Positions 33,910 through 45,158 are shown, numbered from the stretch's first letter. The stretch is DNA of 64,000 nucleotides from Shewanella avicenniae (GCF_017354945.1 NZ_CP071503.1:1674001-1738000); one strand, 5' to 3'. Notes: generated by a model not told the origin, from the letters alone. Made by a program: numbers and translations.

Positions 33910-33996
33910 GCGGTGATTATCTTCCTAGCAGGGGAAACAAAGTCGCGCATACTAGCAGATTAAGGATTGTTTAAAAAGTGTGATGGGCGCCCAAAG

Positions 33997-34025
33997 AAAA
34001 AGCCATGCCCAAAGGCATGGCTTTT
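33997..34025 (-). terminator. Terminator of rne
   Basis: AAAAGCCATGCC pairs with GGCATGGCTTTT around CAAA; on the minus strand it is followed by a T-rich run (TTTTTCTTT). It lies just past the rne stop. Confidence 0.85.
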
Positions 34026-34046
34026 CAAACAGCGGCTTAGCTCGAT

Positions 34047-37000
34047 TTATTCAGGCTTTGCCATCGCTGATGACGCGCTGTTCGCATTGTGTGCTTTTGG
34101 CGCTACGGTTTGACCGTTAGTCGCGTATTGATGGCCTTGTGGCACATCAACGTGGTCACGCTGCTCAACTTCTGGTTTGGTCATCTGCGCGCCAACCATT
34201 GATTGATAACGGCTTGCACGCGGCACTTTCACCGCTGCAGGAGTTGCTTCGTTAGCATCGGCAACTTGACCATCAGCGGTTGCAGCTTCAGTGGTCGTTG
34301 CTGCAGGTTTAGCGGCTACTGCAACTGCTGCAGGCTTCGCCATAGGGGCTGATGCAGCACTTTGCTTCGGCTCGCTTTTAGCCGGTTCAACTAATACCTC
34401 GGTGGCAGTGGCTGCTTCAGCTGTTGCTGGCGCTACAGGAGCAGGTGCTACAGGCGCGACCGGCGCTGCTGTCACTTCGACAGTTGCAGCCGGAGCTTCC
34501 GCTACCACGGCTTCAACCGCTGGAGCAACTTGAGCTTCAGCTGCAGCTTCAACCACTGCTGGCTCAGCGGCAATCGATTCAGCAACTACTTTAACGTCTT
34601 CTACCGCTGCTGGCGCTGACACTGGAGCACTTGCTGCTTCCTCTGCTACGTCAGTCGCTGGCGCAACCGCTACTGTAGAGGCGGCTGGGGCAACATTCAC
34701 TTCAGCAGCAACTGGCGTGGCCGCTGGTTCTGTTACCGGAGTGGCAACAGGTTCAGCTGCTTCAGCAGTGACTACCGGCGTTGTAACCGTGTCTACTGGC
34801 GTAATTTCTACCTCAGTTGCAGGAGCACTGGTCGCTGCGGCAACGGCTGTTGCTGCTTCAGTAGTCACTTCAACGGCGCTAACGGCAACATCAGTTTCAG
34901 TAACCGGCGCCGCATTTGCTGCAACTTCAGCACTGGCTTCTTCATTGCTGTTGTCTTCAGATTCACGGCGACGACGTTGACCCGCTGCACGCAGATGGCG
35001 TGGGCTGCGGCGGCTACGGCGACCTTCACGTTTTTCACGGCCGTTTTCATCGGTGCTCGCATCAGAGGCTTCAACTTCAACCGCTTCTTCTGCGTTAGCC
35101 AACAGTTCCAATTGCTCAGCTTGTAGCGCTGTGGCTTCAGTTACGATTGGCGTTGGTGCTGCATCCTCGCTTATCGCTTCGACATTGCTGACGTCAACTG
35201 CATTGTCTTCAGCTTTGTCTTGGCGTTTGTCTTCATTACGGCGACTACGACGTGGCTTATCTTGTTTTGCTGGCGCAGTTTCTTGAGCTGCGACGACAGG
35301 CTCAGCTTGCACAGGCGCCTGAGCGGTTTGCTCTACTGGGCTACCGTCTTGCTCAATGCGAACCTTACGGCGCATATCGCGACGTTGACGACGTTCACGT
35401 ACAACCTCTTGCTTTGGTTGTTGCGCTTCATCGTTAATGGTTTCATCTACGACGTCTTCAGCTTTGGCTTTACGCTCATTGCGGTTAGGCTTGGCGTTAT
35501 CCGCTTTCTGATTGCGTCTTCTGCTGTTAGTTGGCTTGTCAGCTTTAGCGGTTTCAGTTGTCGTCTCTTGCTTGTCAACTTCAGCGGTTTGTTTGCTGTT
35601 GTTGCGAGGGTTCTTACGACGGCGGTCATTGCGCTCATTATTGCGGGTGCGATTACCGTTACGGTTGTTAGTCGGTTTGCTATCAGCCTTAGGTTGTGCT
35701 TCTTCTGCTGCACTGCCAGAGAACAATGAAGACAGCGCTTTAAACAAACGGGCTAATAAGCCAGGTTGTTGTGGCGCGGCAGCTTCAACTTTTGCCTTGG
35801 CAGGCGCAGCTTTAGCCGCTGGCGCAGCCGCTTCAATATCTGTTTTTGCCGGTGTAGCAAAACCGCTTAACGCAGGGGTTGGCGATGCCGCACGTTCAAG
35901 CTTACGCGGTTCATACAGCTTAGACTCTGGCTTCTCTGTACGTTGGTAGCTGGCTTCGTCGATTTCATCGTCGGTGCGATGACGTACTACACGGTAATCT
36001 GGTGTGGTCATGTGCGCATCTGGAATGATGTACACTTCAACGTCGTGACGTTCTTCGGTGATACGAATCGCTTTACGTTTTTCGTTCAGCAGGAAGGCGG
36101 CGACGTCAACTGGCACAATGGCTTCAATTTGCGCGGTGTTTTCTTTGATGGCTTCTTCTTCCATCAAACGCAGAATCGACAAGGCTAATGATTCAGTGCC
36201 ACGAATAGTGCCTTGGCCATGACAGCGAGGGCAGATGTGCGCAGCAGATTCTTCTAGCGATGGACGCAGACGTTGGCGTGACATTTCCATCAAACCAAAG
36301 CGCGAAATACGGCCGATTTGTACGCGAGCACGGTCATGACGTACCGCATCACGCAGACGGTTTTCTACTTCACGTTGGTGACGCACTGGGGTCATATCGA
36401 TGAAGTCGATTACCACCAAACCACCAAGGTCACGCAAGCGCAATTGGCGGGCGATTTCATCGGCGGCTTCTAAGTTGGTGTTAAGCGCTGTTTCTTCAAT
36501 ATCGCCGCCTTTGGTTGCGCGGGCGGAGTTGATATCGATTGAGGTCAATGCTTCAGTTGGGTCGATAACGATTGAGCCACCAGAGGGCAAGCGCACTTCG
36601 CGTTGGAAGGCGGATTCAATCTGAGATTCAATCTGATAATGGGTGAACAATGGCACTTCCGCTTTGTAGAACTTTACCCGTTCAACAAAGTCTGGACGCA
36701 CCAAGGCAACGTGCTGTTTGGCATCTTCGTAAATACGTGGATGGTCAATCAGGATCTCGCCCACGTCGCGACGTAAGTAGTCACGAATTGCGCGTACAAT
36801 GACGTTACTTTCTTGATGGATTAAGAATGGCGCAACCTTGCTGCTGGCCGCTTCTTGAATGGCATTCCAATGATGCAACAGTACTTTTAAGTCCCATTGC
36901 AGTTCGGCAGAGGCTTTACCCACGCCGGCGGTACGCACGATCAAGCCCATGCCATTTGGCACTTCGAGCTCTTCCATCGCTTCTTTTAGTTCAGTGCGCT

Positions 37001-37439
37001 CATCGCCTTCGATACGGCGAGAAATACCGCCTGCACGAGGGTTGTTTGGCATCAATACCAGATAAGAGCCTGCCAAACTGATAAAGGTAGTCAGCGCTGC
37101 ACCTTTGTTGCCACGCTCTTCTTTATCAATTTGCACGATAACTTCTTGGCCTTCTTTCACTACGTCCTTGATGTTAGGACGACCTTGGAAAGAATAACCT
37201 TGTGGGAAGTATTCGCGGGCGATCTCTTTTAAAGGCAGAAAACCATGGCGTTCAACACCATAGTCAACAAAAGCAGCTTCTAAGGAAGGTTCTACGCGAG
37301 TGATTTTACCTTTGTAGATATTCGCTTTTTTCTGTTCGTGACCTGGACTTTCAATATCCAGATCGTAAAGCTGTTGCCCATCGACTAGGGCAACGCGCAA
37401 CTCTTCAGATTGAGTTGCATTGATAAGCATCCGTTTCAT
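34047..37439 (-). CDS. rne: Ribonuclease E
   Basis: A 1130-residue endoribonuclease, the core of the RNA degradosome. The catalytic half (about 1-530) has the S1 domain ([24 protein letters not shown]), the DNase I-like site with the metal-binding aspartates in [16 protein letters not shown] and VVIDFIDM, and the zinc link CPRCHGQG. The C-terminal half is a disordered scaffold: arginine-rich patches ([21 protein letters not shown]) for RNA binding, then a long A/V/P/E-rich repeat region, then three similar short motifs (PMAKPA at 1033, QMTKPE at 1086, AMAKPE at 1126). Low-complexity codons create long false frames on the other strand. It is divergent from rluC, as in E. coli. Confidence 0.97.
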   Translation of the reverse strand: MKRMLINATQSEELRVALVDGQQLYDLDIESPGHEQKKANIYKGKITRVEPSLEAAFVDYGVERHGFLPLKEIAREYFPQGYSFQGRPNIKDVVKEGQEVIVQIDKEERGNKGAALTTFISLAGSYLVLMPNNPRAGGISRRIEGDERTELKEAMEELEVPNGMGLIVRTAGVGKASAELQWDLKVLLHHWNAIQEAASSKVAPFLIHQESNVIVRAIRDYLRRDVGEILIDHPRIYEDAKQHVALVRPDFVERVKFYKAEVPLFTHYQIESQIESAFQREVRLPSGGSIVIDPTEALTSIDINSARATKGGDIEETALNTNLEAADEIARQLRLRDLGGLVVIDFIDMTPVRHQREVENRLRDAVRHDRARVQIGRISRFGLMEMSRQRLRPSLEESAAHICPRCHGQGTIRGTESLALSILRLMEEEAIKENTAQIEAIVPVDVAAFLLNEKRKAIRITEERHDVEVYIIPDAHMTTPDYRVVRHRTDDEIDEASYQRTEKPESKLYEPRKLERAASPTPALSGFATPAKTDIEAAAPAAKAAPAKAKVEAAAPQQPGLLARLFKALSSLFSGSAAEEAQPKADSKPTNNRNGNRTRNNERNDRRRKNPRNNSKQTAEVDKQETTTETAKADKPTNSRRRNQKADNAKPNRNERKAKAEDVVDETINDEAQQPKQEVVRERRQRRDMRRKVRIEQDGSPVEQTAQAPVQAEPVVAAQETAPAKQDKPRRSRRNEDKRQDKAEDNAVDVSNVEAISEDAAPTPIVTEATALQAEQLELLANAEEAVEVEASDASTDENGREKREGRRSRRSPRHLRAAGQRRRRESEDNSNEEASAEVAANAAPVTETDVAVSAVEVTTEAATAVAAATSAPATEVEITPVDTVTTPVVTAEAAEPVATPVTEPAATPVAAEVNVAPAASTVAVAPATDVAEEAASAPVSAPAAVEDVKVVAESIAAEPAVVEAAAEAQVAPAVEAVVAEAPAATVEVTAAPVAPVAPAPVAPATAEAATATEVLVEPAKSEPKQSAASAPMAKPAAVAVAAKPAATTTEAATADGQVADANEATPAAVKVPRASRYQSMVGAQMTKPEVEQRDHVDVPQGHQYATNGQTVAPKAHNANSASSAMAKPE

Positions 37440-38024
37440 GATGACGACATTCTTCTTTGATGGTCATCAAACGTCATTTGCGCTGCATTACGGGCCTTGG
37501 GAGTGATTTTCCTAAACCTCACGGTTTGAGTCCCAGGCATCAGGAGCCCATTGCTGTTAGACGCAATCGCTGCGTGTGGCTTCCTATTTATGGCTTATTT
37601 TTCAATGATTACAAAAACAAGGAATTCGTTGTAAAACGTCAACCAACCCCATAAATTCGTTTAATTGTTCCAGTAATGCCAAAGGCGTCAAGTGTCGTTC
37701 AATAACTGGTTAACATTAATATATTCGTTTCAGTGCTGGGTAATGAGAGGCAAGTGTAATAAAGATTAGTTGTTTTCTAGGTTTGACTGTTAACACCGAT
37801 AATATGACATTTGTGTACAACAACAGCCTGCATATCAATGATATGCGACCTTAATTTTTAAACTTTACTTCTGTTCCCCAATTCGCATAACGCAACCATG
37901 TGCTGTAAAAATGGCCAGCGGTAATTGCGTTAGCTGCTGAAATATAGCCGAATTAAAAAATTAGGGCAATGAAATCGCATCACTTCATGTACAATAAGGC
38001 GCTTTACTTTTCTTAGTGAAAAAG
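37440..38024. promoter_or_regulatory. Long rne/rluC divergent intergenic region with structured rne leader
   Basis: About 585 bases without a gene. On the minus strand the last 200 bases before rne form hairpins (ACGCAGCGATTGCGT, AAACCTCACGGTTT-type arms) in the place where E. coli rne has the structured 5' UTR used for self-regulation by RNase E. That use is inferred by analogy. I could not place promoters for either gene with confidence. Confidence 0.5.
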
Positions 38025-38987
38025 ATGACCAATAACGAATCCCAGTTTCAGCAGGTGCAACTGCTGACCATCGATGAAGACAATCTCGGCCAACGTATTG
38101 ATAACTTCCTGTTAGCGAAGTTAAAAGGCGTGCCTAAAAGCATGATCTATCGCATCGTGCGTAAAGGTGAGGTACGGGTAAATAAAAAGCGCATTAAACC
38201 AGAATATAAACTGCAAGAGGGTGATGTGGTACGCGTGCCACCTATTCGGGTGAGCGAGGCCGATCCCCGCACGGCGCCATCGCCTAAATTGCAGCGCGTT
38301 GCCCAACTTGAAGATCGCATTCTGTTTGAAGACAAACATATCATTGTGATGAATAAGCCTGCGGGTATTGCGGTGCACGGTGGCAGTGGCGTTGATTATG
38401 GTTTGATTGAAGGTTTACGTTCACTCAGACCACAACAGAAGTTTCTTGAGTTGGTGCACCGCCTAGATAAGGAAACTTCCGGCGTACTGTTAGTGGCTAA
38501 AAAGCGCAGTGCGTTACGTCATCTGCATGACCAATTGCGTAATAAGCAGATGCAGAAAGATTATCTGGCTTTGGTTCGTGGCGCATGGCAAGCCCATGAT
38601 CGCGTAGTTAAAGCACCACTGCTGAAGATCACCTTGCCCCACGGCGAACGCATTGTGCGAGTGAATGCTGAAGGTAAGCCGTCAGAGACACGTTTTAAGA
38701 TTTTACAGCGTTACGAGCAGGCAACCTTGATTCAAGCGAGTCCAGTGACCGGTCGTACTCATCAAATTAGGGTGCATTGCCAATTTGCCGGTCATCCCAT
38801 TGCCTGTGATGAGAAATACAGTGAGCAGGCATTTGATGATGCGATGCGTGCACTTGGACTGAACCGGTTGTTTTTGCATGCCGCGCAATTACGTTTCACC
38901 CATCCAGAGTCTGAACAAGTACTTGAGGTGCAAGCACCGCTGGATGATGAGCTGCAACAGTTACTCGATAAACTGAAAAAATGTTAG
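38025..38987 (+). CDS. rluC: 23S rRNA pseudouridine synthase RluC
   Basis: A 320-residue enzyme if started at ATG 38025; a GTG at 38016 is possible. The N-terminal S4 domain is GQRIDNFLLAKLKGVPKSMIY...GEVRVNKKRIKPEYKL; the catalytic D148 sits in LVHRLDKETSGVLL. It converts U955, U2504 and U2580 of 23S rRNA (E. coli numbering) to pseudouridine. Sequence and position, divergent from rne, match the enteric gene. The next gene (HAD phosphatase) starts nine bases after the stop. Confidence 0.95.
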   Translation: MTNNESQFQQVQLLTIDEDNLGQRIDNFLLAKLKGVPKSMIYRIVRKGEVRVNKKRIKPEYKLQEGDVVRVPPIRVSEADPRTAPSPKLQRVAQLEDRILFEDKHIIVMNKPAGIAVHGGSGVDYGLIEGLRSLRPQQKFLELVHRLDKETSGVLLVAKKRSALRHLHDQLRNKQMQKDYLALVRGAWQAHDRVVKAPLLKITLPHGERIVRVNAEGKPSETRFKILQRYEQATLIQASPVTGRTHQIRVHCQFAGHPIACDEKYSEQAFDDAMRALGLNRLFLHAAQLRFTHPESEQVLEVQAPLDDELQQLLDKLKKC

Positions 38988-38996
38988 GAGACGGTT

Positions 38997-39662
38997 TTGA
39001 CGTACGCCTCAACGAAGCAAAGTGATTATCAGTTGGTAGTGTTTGATTGGGATGGCACTATCATGGACTCTATCGGACGTATTTTAGAATGTCTGCGCGA
39101 TATGTGTCACGACCTCGACCTCGAGGTTCCTAGCGAGCAAGCCTGCCGCGATATTATCGGTCTATCATTGCCTGCGGCCGTTAATCAGCTATTTCCGCGG
39201 ATCAGTGCCACCAGTCAAGAAGCGTTGCAGTTGCGCTATCGCCACCACTTTTTGCGCCGTGCAGATGAACCACTTAAGTTGTTTGATGGGATAGAACATC
39301 TGATTACTGAGTTGCAGCAGCGAGGCATTGAACTCGCCGTAGCTACCGGGAAATCGCGCGCAGGACTTGATCGCATGCTGGAGCAAACAGGTTTAGGGCA
39401 GTATTTCAGCCACACGCGTACCGCTGATGATGCTCAGTCAAAACCACACCCTGATATGTTGCAACAGTTGCTCAGCGTGACTGGCGCCGCAGCAAATAAA
39501 AGTATGATGGTGGGCGATTCTCAGCTCGATCTAAAAATGGCCAACAGTGCTGGCATGTCAGCCGTGGGTGTTGCTTATGGCGCGCATGGTGAACAAAAGC
39601 TACAGGAATGCAATCCCAAAGCAGTGATTTACCAACCGCTGGATTTATTGCACTGGTTATAG
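38997..39662 (+). CDS. HAD-IA family phosphatase
   Basis: A 221-residue hydrolase starting at TTG 38997 with TAGGAG six bases before it; no earlier in-frame ATG exists. HAD motifs: VFDWDGTIMDS (nucleophile aspartate), VATGKSRAG (motif II region) and MVGDSQLDLKMA (motif IV); the K of motif III is in SKPHPDM. The family includes phosphoglycolate phosphatase and pyrophosphatase PpaX; the cap domain does not fix the substrate. Likely cotranscribed with rluC. Confidence 0.88.
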   Translation: MTYASTKQSDYQLVVFDWDGTIMDSIGRILECLRDMCHDLDLEVPSEQACRDIIGLSLPAAVNQLFPRISATSQEALQLRYRHHFLRRADEPLKLFDGIEHLITELQQRGIELAVATGKSRAGLDRMLEQTGLGQYFSHTRTADDAQSKPHPDMLQQLLSVTGAAANKSMMVGDSQLDLKMANSAGMSAVGVAYGAHGEQKLQECNPKAVIYQPLDLLHWL

Positions 39663-39737
39663 GCGGTCATTCAGTGCCATTGGTTTCACATATCTCGGGA
39701 GCGTTAACCGATTAATGCTCCCTTTTGTTTACGTGGC

Positions 39738-40370
39738 TTAAACTGCGGCAACGCAGTCACGCGATAACACATCCACTCCTTGGCGCGCCAACATCTCAAT
39801 TAAACTAATTAACGGTAGCCCGACTAAGCTGTTGGGATCTTTGCCTTCTAATCGTTCAAACAACGCAATTCCTAAACCTTCGCATTTAAAACTCCCGGCG
39901 CAATATAAAGGTTGTTCTGTTGCCACGTAATAGCGCACTTGGGCTTCAGTCAACGGCTTAAAATGCACAGTGAATGGCTCAACCAAACTTTCAACGTGCC
40001 CGGTGAAATTGTTATAGAGCGCGAGCCCAGTATAAAAGGTGATGCGCTTGCCTGACGCTGCCATCAATTGCGCGATGGCTTTTTCTTCTGTGAGCGGCTT
40101 TCCGACAATCTGCCCATCAATTACCGCAACTTGATCTGAGCCGATAATCAGGCTGTTGCTGTTATCGCTGGCACCTGCTTTGGCTTTGGCAATAGCAAGG
40201 CGTTCGACCAGCGCGGTGGCAGATTCATTCGGCAACGGCGTTTCATCCACTTCGGGCGCGCTGCAACTAAACGGCAGGGCAAGTTTTTCAAGCAAGGTTT
40301 TGCGAAAACTCGACGTCGACGCGAGCACTAAACGGGGCGCATTAACGCTAGATGATGCTGAGATAGACAT
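39738..40370 (-). CDS. yceF: Maf-type nucleotide pyrophosphatase YceF
   Basis: A 210-residue Maf family protein: [21 protein letters not shown] (nucleotide-binding loop), [24 protein letters not shown] and the last conserved segment [25 protein letters not shown]. YceF-type Maf proteins hydrolyse m7GTP. The neighbouring yceD-rpmF cluster on the other strand is the E. coli arrangement. A bare start is used; the sequence upstream contains the divergent yceD promoter. Confidence 0.92.
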   Translation of the reverse strand: MSISASSSVNAPRLVLASTSSFRKTLLEKLALPFSCSAPEVDETPLPNESATALVERLAIAKAKAGASDNSNSLIIGSDQVAVIDGQIVGKPLTEEKAIAQLMAASGKRITFYTGLALYNNFTGHVESLVEPFTVHFKPLTEAQVRYYVATEQPLYCAGSFKCEGLGIALFERLEGKDPNSLVGLPLISLIEMLARQGVDVLSRDCVAAV

Positions 40371-40598
40371 GGAATGATTACCTTAAATTTTTTCGGTTGA
40401 AATTGTTGCCAGAGTCGCCACAAATTGCAAACTGAATAAAATGGCACCCGATCAGCATTAATTGCGCTGTTTTTGCGCGGATCACGCTTGTATGGTGATA
40501 TTCGCTTGAGTAGAATTGTCGTCCGTCAATTTCGGCCCTTTTAAAGTCGCGAAACTGCGAATTCATTGATATTTGTGAATGGATACGCGAGATTTTCT

Positions 40599-40627
40599 TT
40601 GACTCAAAGGGCGTCAAACTATAAGAT
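40599..40627 (+). promoter_or_regulatory. Sigma-70 promoter of yceD-rpmF, giving a very short leader
   Basis: TTGACT at 40599-40604, a 17-base spacer, and TAAGAT at 40622-40627. The start of transcription would be near 40634, only about six bases before the yceD ATG at 40640, where no ribosome binding site is seen. Confidence 0.6.
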
Positions 40628-40639
40628 GCGCGCCTGCTT

Positions 40640-41164
40640 ATGCAAACAGTAAAGATACCGGTTTCAATTGATCCTCTCCGCGCTGCCACGAGCCGCCTGA
40701 CTTATCAGGGTACGGTTCCAGGTAACACGCTGAAAAGATTGGCTGATTTATGCGCCGGCGACTGTACCGATGTAGCAGTGTCACTAGAATGTGGTGTCGA
40801 TTTACAGGGGATAGTCTACCTGAAAGGGAAGGCTGTGACGGAGCTCACTCTGTTATGTCAACGTTGCATGACACTTTTTGCTTCAGAGGCGGCAGTTGAA
40901 TTTTGCTTTAGTCCTTGTCGGACACAGGCAGAAATCGATGAGCTCCCGGATGCGTACGATCCTATTGAGTGCGATGAGATTGGCGAGATTCGTCTACATC
41001 GAATGATAGAAGATGAATTGATGCTGGCCGTACCTTTAGTGCCAACCCATGACGTTGCAGAATGTCATTTTGGTTCTAAAGACATGGCCGTAGGCGAGAT
41101 CGAAGAAGCTCAGCAAGAGCGTCCGAATCCGTTTGCAGTGTTAGAAAAACTGAAGAGCAAGTAA
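40640..41164 (+). CDS. yceD: YceD, 23S rRNA accumulation protein (DUF177)
   Basis: A 174-residue DUF177 protein with two CxxC-type positions (LLCQRCM and SPCRTQ-adjacent cysteines) and the family ending [13 protein letters not shown]. In plants and bacteria it is needed for normal 23S rRNA levels. It lies 16 bases before rpmF in the standard yceD-rpmF-plsX-fab arrangement. There is no Shine-Dalgarno sequence before the ATG, and the promoter predicts an almost leaderless mRNA. Confidence 0.92.
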   Translation: MQTVKIPVSIDPLRAATSRLTYQGTVPGNTLKRLADLCAGDCTDVAVSLECGVDLQGIVYLKGKAVTELTLLCQRCMTLFASEAAVEFCFSPCRTQAEIDELPDAYDPIECDEIGEIRLHRMIEDELMLAVPLVPTHDVAECHFGSKDMAVGEIEEAQQERPNPFAVLEKLKSK

Positions 41165-41180
41165 TCCAGGAGACAGATCA

Positions 41181-41351
41181 ATGGCTGTTCAACAGAATAA
41201 AAAATCACGTTCAAAGCGCGGAATGCGTCGTTCTCATGATGCTCTGAGCACCGCTCAGCTGTCTGTAGACGCTACCAGCGGCGAAGTTCATCGTCGTCAC
41301 TGTGTGACTGCTGACGGTTACTACCGTGGCAAAAAGGTAATCAACAAGTAA
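41181..41351 (+). CDS. rpmF: 50S ribosomal protein L32
   Basis: A 56-residue basic protein beginning [20 protein letters not shown] and ending [16 protein letters not shown] precedes the ATG. This is bL32, part of the large subunit. It sits between yceD and plsX as in most proteobacteria. No zinc cysteine pairs are present, so it is the non-zinc form. It is too short for many gene finders. Confidence 0.97.
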   Translation: MAVQQNKKSRSKRGMRRSHDALSTAQLSVDATSGEVHRRHCVTADGYYRGKKVINK

Positions 41352-41366
41352 TTTGTTGATTGTCTT

Positions 41367-42395
41367 ATGACAAGTCTGACGCTTGCGTTGGATGTGATGG
41401 GTGGCGATCATGGCCCCCACGTTACAGTGCCTGCTGCAATGCAGGCACTTCGATTATATCCACATCTACATCTCATTCTGGTTGGCGATGAAAACCAGAT
41501 AACACCTCATCTCTCTGAATGCGGTGACTCTTTCCGTAGCCGAATCACAATCAAACATACTGACGAATGTGTTGCCATGGACGAACGTCCAGCGGTGGCT
41601 TTGCGCTGCAAAAAGCAAAGTTCGATGCGACTTGCGCTTGAAGGTGTGCGTGACGGTGAGGCTGATGCGTGTGTCAGTGCCGGTAATACAGGCGCTTTGA
41701 TGGCCATGGCCAAAGTGGTGTTAAAAACGCTCCCCGGGGTTGAACGTCCTGCGTTAGTGACTTGTCTTCCAACCGTTAACCATAAACCTTTATACCTACT
41801 GGATCTTGGCGCCAACGTCAGTTGCGATGCCGATATTCTGTTTCAGTTTGCGGTGATGGGGTCGGTGTTATGTGAAGTGGTGACTAAGCAAACGAATCCG
41901 AAAGTTGCGTTATTAAACGTCGGCAGTGAAGAGTGCAAGGGTAACGAACAAGTTCAACACGCAGCACAATTGCTGCAACATACACCTCAAATCAATTACC
42001 AGGGGTATATTGAAGGTAATGAAATCTATACCGGTAAAGTAGACGTCATCGTCTGTGATGGTTTTATCGGCAACATTACACTCAAAACCTCAGAAGGTAT
42101 CGCTCGGCTATTGGTTCATCAGTTGAAAGAAGGCTTAAAACAGGGTTTCTTTGTCAGATTATTGGCGAAATTATTAGCGCCTAGCATTGCGCGAGTACTG
42201 CGACAAATGAACCCCGACCACTATAATGGTGCAAGTCTGATAGGATTGCGCGGAATAGTTGTCAAGAGCCATGGGAATGCGGATCAAGCCGCTTACTTAC
42301 AGGCAATCAGCCTGGCTGTGACCGAAGTTACGCGTCGTCTTCCAGACCAAATTAAAACCCGTCTGGAATCGATACTTTTAGACATCAACAGCTGA
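41367..42395 (+). CDS. plsX: Phosphate acyltransferase PlsX
   Basis: A 342-residue soluble enzyme, [25 protein letters not shown] being the conserved N-terminus. [21 protein letters not shown] and [12 protein letters not shown] are further family blocks. It makes acyl-phosphate from acyl-ACP for phospholipid synthesis, coupling fatty-acid synthesis to membrane lipids. It is followed nine bases later by fabH and belongs to the fab operon. Confidence 0.96.
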   Translation: MTSLTLALDVMGGDHGPHVTVPAAMQALRLYPHLHLILVGDENQITPHLSECGDSFRSRITIKHTDECVAMDERPAVALRCKKQSSMRLALEGVRDGEADACVSAGNTGALMAMAKVVLKTLPGVERPALVTCLPTVNHKPLYLLDLGANVSCDADILFQFAVMGSVLCEVVTKQTNPKVALLNVGSEECKGNEQVQHAAQLLQHTPQINYQGYIEGNEIYTGKVDVIVCDGFIGNITLKTSEGIARLLVHQLKEGLKQGFFVRLLAKLLAPSIARVLRQMNPDHYNGASLIGLRGIVVKSHGNADQAAYLQAISLAVTEVTRRLPDQIKTRLESILLDINS

Positions 42396-42404
42396 TTTCT
42401 CTTT

Positions 42405-43361
42405 ATGCACACAAAAATTCTTGGTACTGGCAGTTATTTGCCGGCGCAGGTGCGTAGCAATCAAGATCTGGAACAGATGGTAGAAACCAATGACCAGTGG
42501 ATTGTTGAACGTACAGGCATTTCAGAGCGCCGGATTGCCGATGGTAATGAAACCGTCGCTACAATGGGCTACAACGCCGCGGTCAATGCGATTGCAATGG
42601 CAGGTATTGACCCATTAGAACTCGATTTAATTGTTTGTGGCACAACCAGTGCTGCAAATGCTTTTCCTGCTGCCGCCTGCGAAATTCAGGCGATGTTAGG
42701 CGTACCTAATATTCCGGCATTTGACGTTTCAGCGGCGTGCTCTGGTTTCGTCTATGCACTGGCCGTGGCGGATCAGTTTGTTAAAGCTGGCGGCGCGAAG
42801 AAAGTGCTCGTCATCGGGGCTGACGTGTTATCGCGTATGTGTGACCCAGTTGATCGTTCAACCATCATTTTATTTGGTGATGGTGCGGGTGCTGCTGTGG
42901 TTGGCGCGAGTGATGAACCCGGCATTATCTCTACTCATCTTCACGCAGATGGCCGTCATGGCGATCTGCTTAAATGCGCAACGCCAGCGCGTCACGCGGG
43001 TGAGTCTGTTGAACACTTCATGAGTATGAAGGGGAACGATGTATTCAAGGTGGCGGTAACTCAGTTGTCACACCTAGTGACAGAAACCCTTGAAGACAAC
43101 AATATCGATAGAGCTGAACTCGATTGGTTGGTACCTCATCAAGCTAATTTACGTATCATTGCAGCCACTGCACGCAAGCTCAACATGAGCATGGATAAAG
43201 TGGTCGTGACTGTACATAAGCACGGCAACACTTCAGCGGCTTCAGTGCCGATTGCGCTAGATGAAGCGGTACGTGACGGGCGAATTCAACGCGGCCAGCT
43301 ATTATTGTTGGAAGCCTTTGGTGCTGGTTTTGCTTGGGGCAGCGCCTTAGTAAGATTCTAA
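42405..43361 (+). CDS. fabH: Beta-ketoacyl-ACP synthase III
   Basis: A 318-residue thiolase-fold enzyme with the catalytic C112 ([13 protein letters not shown]), the histidine in PHQANLRI and the asparagine in [11 protein letters not shown]. It condenses acetyl-CoA with malonyl-ACP to begin fatty-acid synthesis. Length equals the E. coli enzyme. Located between plsX and fabD in the operon. Confidence 0.97.
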   Translation: MHTKILGTGSYLPAQVRSNQDLEQMVETNDQWIVERTGISERRIADGNETVATMGYNAAVNAIAMAGIDPLELDLIVCGTTSAANAFPAAACEIQAMLGVPNIPAFDVSAACSGFVYALAVADQFVKAGGAKKVLVIGADVLSRMCDPVDRSTIILFGDGAGAAVVGASDEPGIISTHLHADGRHGDLLKCATPARHAGESVEHFMSMKGNDVFKVAVTQLSHLVTETLEDNNIDRAELDWLVPHQANLRIIAATARKLNMSMDKVVVTVHKHGNTSAASVPIALDEAVRDGRIQRGQLLLLEAFGAGFAWGSALVRF

Positions 43362-43393
43362 AGAATTTCATTTTAATCATTAAGGTTGAACAT

Positions 43394-44320
43394 ATGACCA
43401 CTACTGCATTCGTGTTTCCGGGGCAGGGCTCACAAGCCGTTGGCATGTTGGCTGATTTGCCGGAACAATATTCTGTTGTGACTGACACCTTCGCTGAAGC
43501 CAGCGAAGCCTTGGGTTATGACCTATGGCAATTGGTGCAAAACGGTCCTGCTGAAGAATTAAATCAAACCGATAAAACTCAGCCGGCATTGTTGACCGCC
43601 AGTGTCGCCCTTTGGCGTGTATATCAAGCAAGTGGCAAAGCATTACCTACTGTGATGGCTGGCCATAGCTTGGGCGAGTATTCAGCATTAGTATGTGCTG
43701 GCGTAATTGATTTTAAAGATGCGGTCAAATTGGTCGAACTGCGTGGTCAGTTGATGCAAGCTGCCGTGCCTGCCGGTACTGGCGCAATGTTCGCTATCAT
43801 CGGTTTAGACAACGACACCATCGCCAACGTTTGTGAAGAACAAGCGCAAGGTGCGGTGGTTAGCCCAGTAAACTACAACAGCCCTGGTCAAGTGGTTATT
43901 GCCGGTGAAAAGGCCGCCGTTGAGCGCGCTGCAGCAGCCTGCAAAGAAGCGGGTGCTAAAATGGCGGTAGCTTTGCCGGTGAGCGTGCCTTCACACTGCG
44001 CGCTAATGAAGCCTGCTGCCGAAAAATTAGCAGAAGCGTTGGCAAACATTAGCTTTAACGCACCGAGCATTCGCGTAATCAACAACGTCGATGTTGCATC
44101 ACCGACTGCTGCGGAAGAGATTAAAGACGCGTTAGTGCGTCAATTGTATAGCCCTGTGCGCTGGACTGAAACAGTAGAACTGATGGCATCGGAAGGTGTG
44201 TCAGAATTGCTTGAATTTGGTCCAGGAAAAGTATTATCTGGGCTTGCAAAACGTATCAGCAAAGCGCTGAGCGCTAAAGCAATCAATGATCAAGCATCAT
44301 TGGCTGCCATCACTGAATAA
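43394..44320 (+). CDS. fabD: Malonyl-CoA:ACP transacylase
   Basis: A 308-residue enzyme starting at ATG 43394 (MTTTAFVFPGQGSQAVGML); the in-frame stretch from 43334 overlaps fabH and has no start signal. The catalytic serine is S92 in AGHSLGEYSALV, with the partner histidine in VPSHCALM. It transfers malonyl from CoA to ACP. It precedes fabG by 11 bases with AGGAG. Confidence 0.96.
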   Translation: MTTTAFVFPGQGSQAVGMLADLPEQYSVVTDTFAEASEALGYDLWQLVQNGPAEELNQTDKTQPALLTASVALWRVYQASGKALPTVMAGHSLGEYSALVCAGVIDFKDAVKLVELRGQLMQAAVPAGTGAMFAIIGLDNDTIANVCEEQAQGAVVSPVNYNSPGQVVIAGEKAAVERAAAACKEAGAKMAVALPVSVPSHCALMKPAAEKLAEALANISFNAPSIRVINNVDVASPTAAEEIKDALVRQLYSPVRWTETVELMASEGVSELLEFGPGKVLSGLAKRISKALSAKAINDQASLAAITE

Positions 44321-44331
44321 CAGGAGTTTAC

Positions 44332-45078
44332 ATGAGTTTTGCCATCGATTTGACGGGTAAAGTTGCCTTAGTTACTGGTGCCAGCCGTGGTATCGGTAAA
44401 TCAATCGCAACCACTTTGGCCGCCGCCGGCGCAACTGTGTTTGGTACAGCCACCAGTGAAAAAGGCGCTGAAGCTATCTCTGCCTACTTAGGTGAGAGTG
44501 GTGCTGGGTTAGTGCTGAACGTCACAGATCCTGAATCTATCGAAAATTTGTTTAAGTCGATCAAGGAAAAAGCTGGCGATATTGATATTCTAGTGAACAA
44601 CGCTGGTATCACTCGCGATAACCTGTTGATGCGCATGAAAGACGAAGAGTGGCAAGATATTATCGACACTAACTTGACGTCTCTTTTCCGCTTATCAAAA
44701 CCTGTATTGCGTGCGATGATGAAGAAGCGTCATGGCCGTATTATCAGTATTGGTTCTGTCGTAGGTACTATGGGCAATGCCGGTCAAGTAAACTACGCAG
44801 CAGCTAAAGCAGGTTTGATTGGTTTTACTAAATCACTTGCTCGTGAAGTAGCGTCACGCCAAATTACTGTGAATGCTATCGCACCAGGCTTTATCCAAAC
44901 TGATATGACTGATGAGCTGACAGAAGATCAGCAAAAAGCAATTATGTCGCAAGTGCCAATGGAACGCTTGGGTCAGGCACAAGAGATCGCTAGTGCAGTA
45001 CTGTTTTTAGCATCTGATTCTGCTGCTTACATCACAGGGGAAACCTTGCATGTAAACGGTGGCATGTATATGGTTTAA
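44332..45078 (+). CDS. fabG: 3-oxoacyl-ACP reductase
   Basis: A 248-residue short-chain dehydrogenase. The NADP-binding loop is VTGASRGIGKSIA and the active site Y155-AAAK159 (NYAAAKAG), with NNAGITRDNL between. It reduces 3-ketoacyl-ACP in the elongation cycle. It sits in the fabD-fabG-acpP order typical of gammaproteobacteria. Confidence 0.97.
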   Translation: MSFAIDLTGKVALVTGASRGIGKSIATTLAAAGATVFGTATSEKGAEAISAYLGESGAGLVLNVTDPESIENLFKSIKEKAGDIDILVNNAGITRDNLLMRMKDEEWQDIIDTNLTSLFRLSKPVLRAMMKKRHGRIISIGSVVGTMGNAGQVNYAAAKAGLIGFTKSLAREVASRQITVNAIAPGFIQTDMTDELTEDQQKAIMSQVPMERLGQAQEIASAVLFLASDSAAYITGETLHVNGGMYMV

Positions 45079-45141
45079 TAACTGATTGACGCTAAAAATA
45101 GTCAGGATTTTTGTTTAATCCCAAGCCATTGGAGTCTAAAA

Positions 45142-45158
45142 TCGTGGTTAGACCACGA
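45142..45158. repeat. Short hairpin in the fabG-acpP gap
   Basis: TCGTGGTTAGACCACGA has 7-base arms around TAG. It lies between fabG and acpP with no T run, so it is more likely an mRNA processing or stability element than a terminator. Confidence 0.4.

Noticed and set aside
34291-35949. Several long + strand frames opposite rne
   Set aside because: They mirror the A/V/E-rich low-complexity tail of RNase E and have no ribosome binding sites or protein-like composition.
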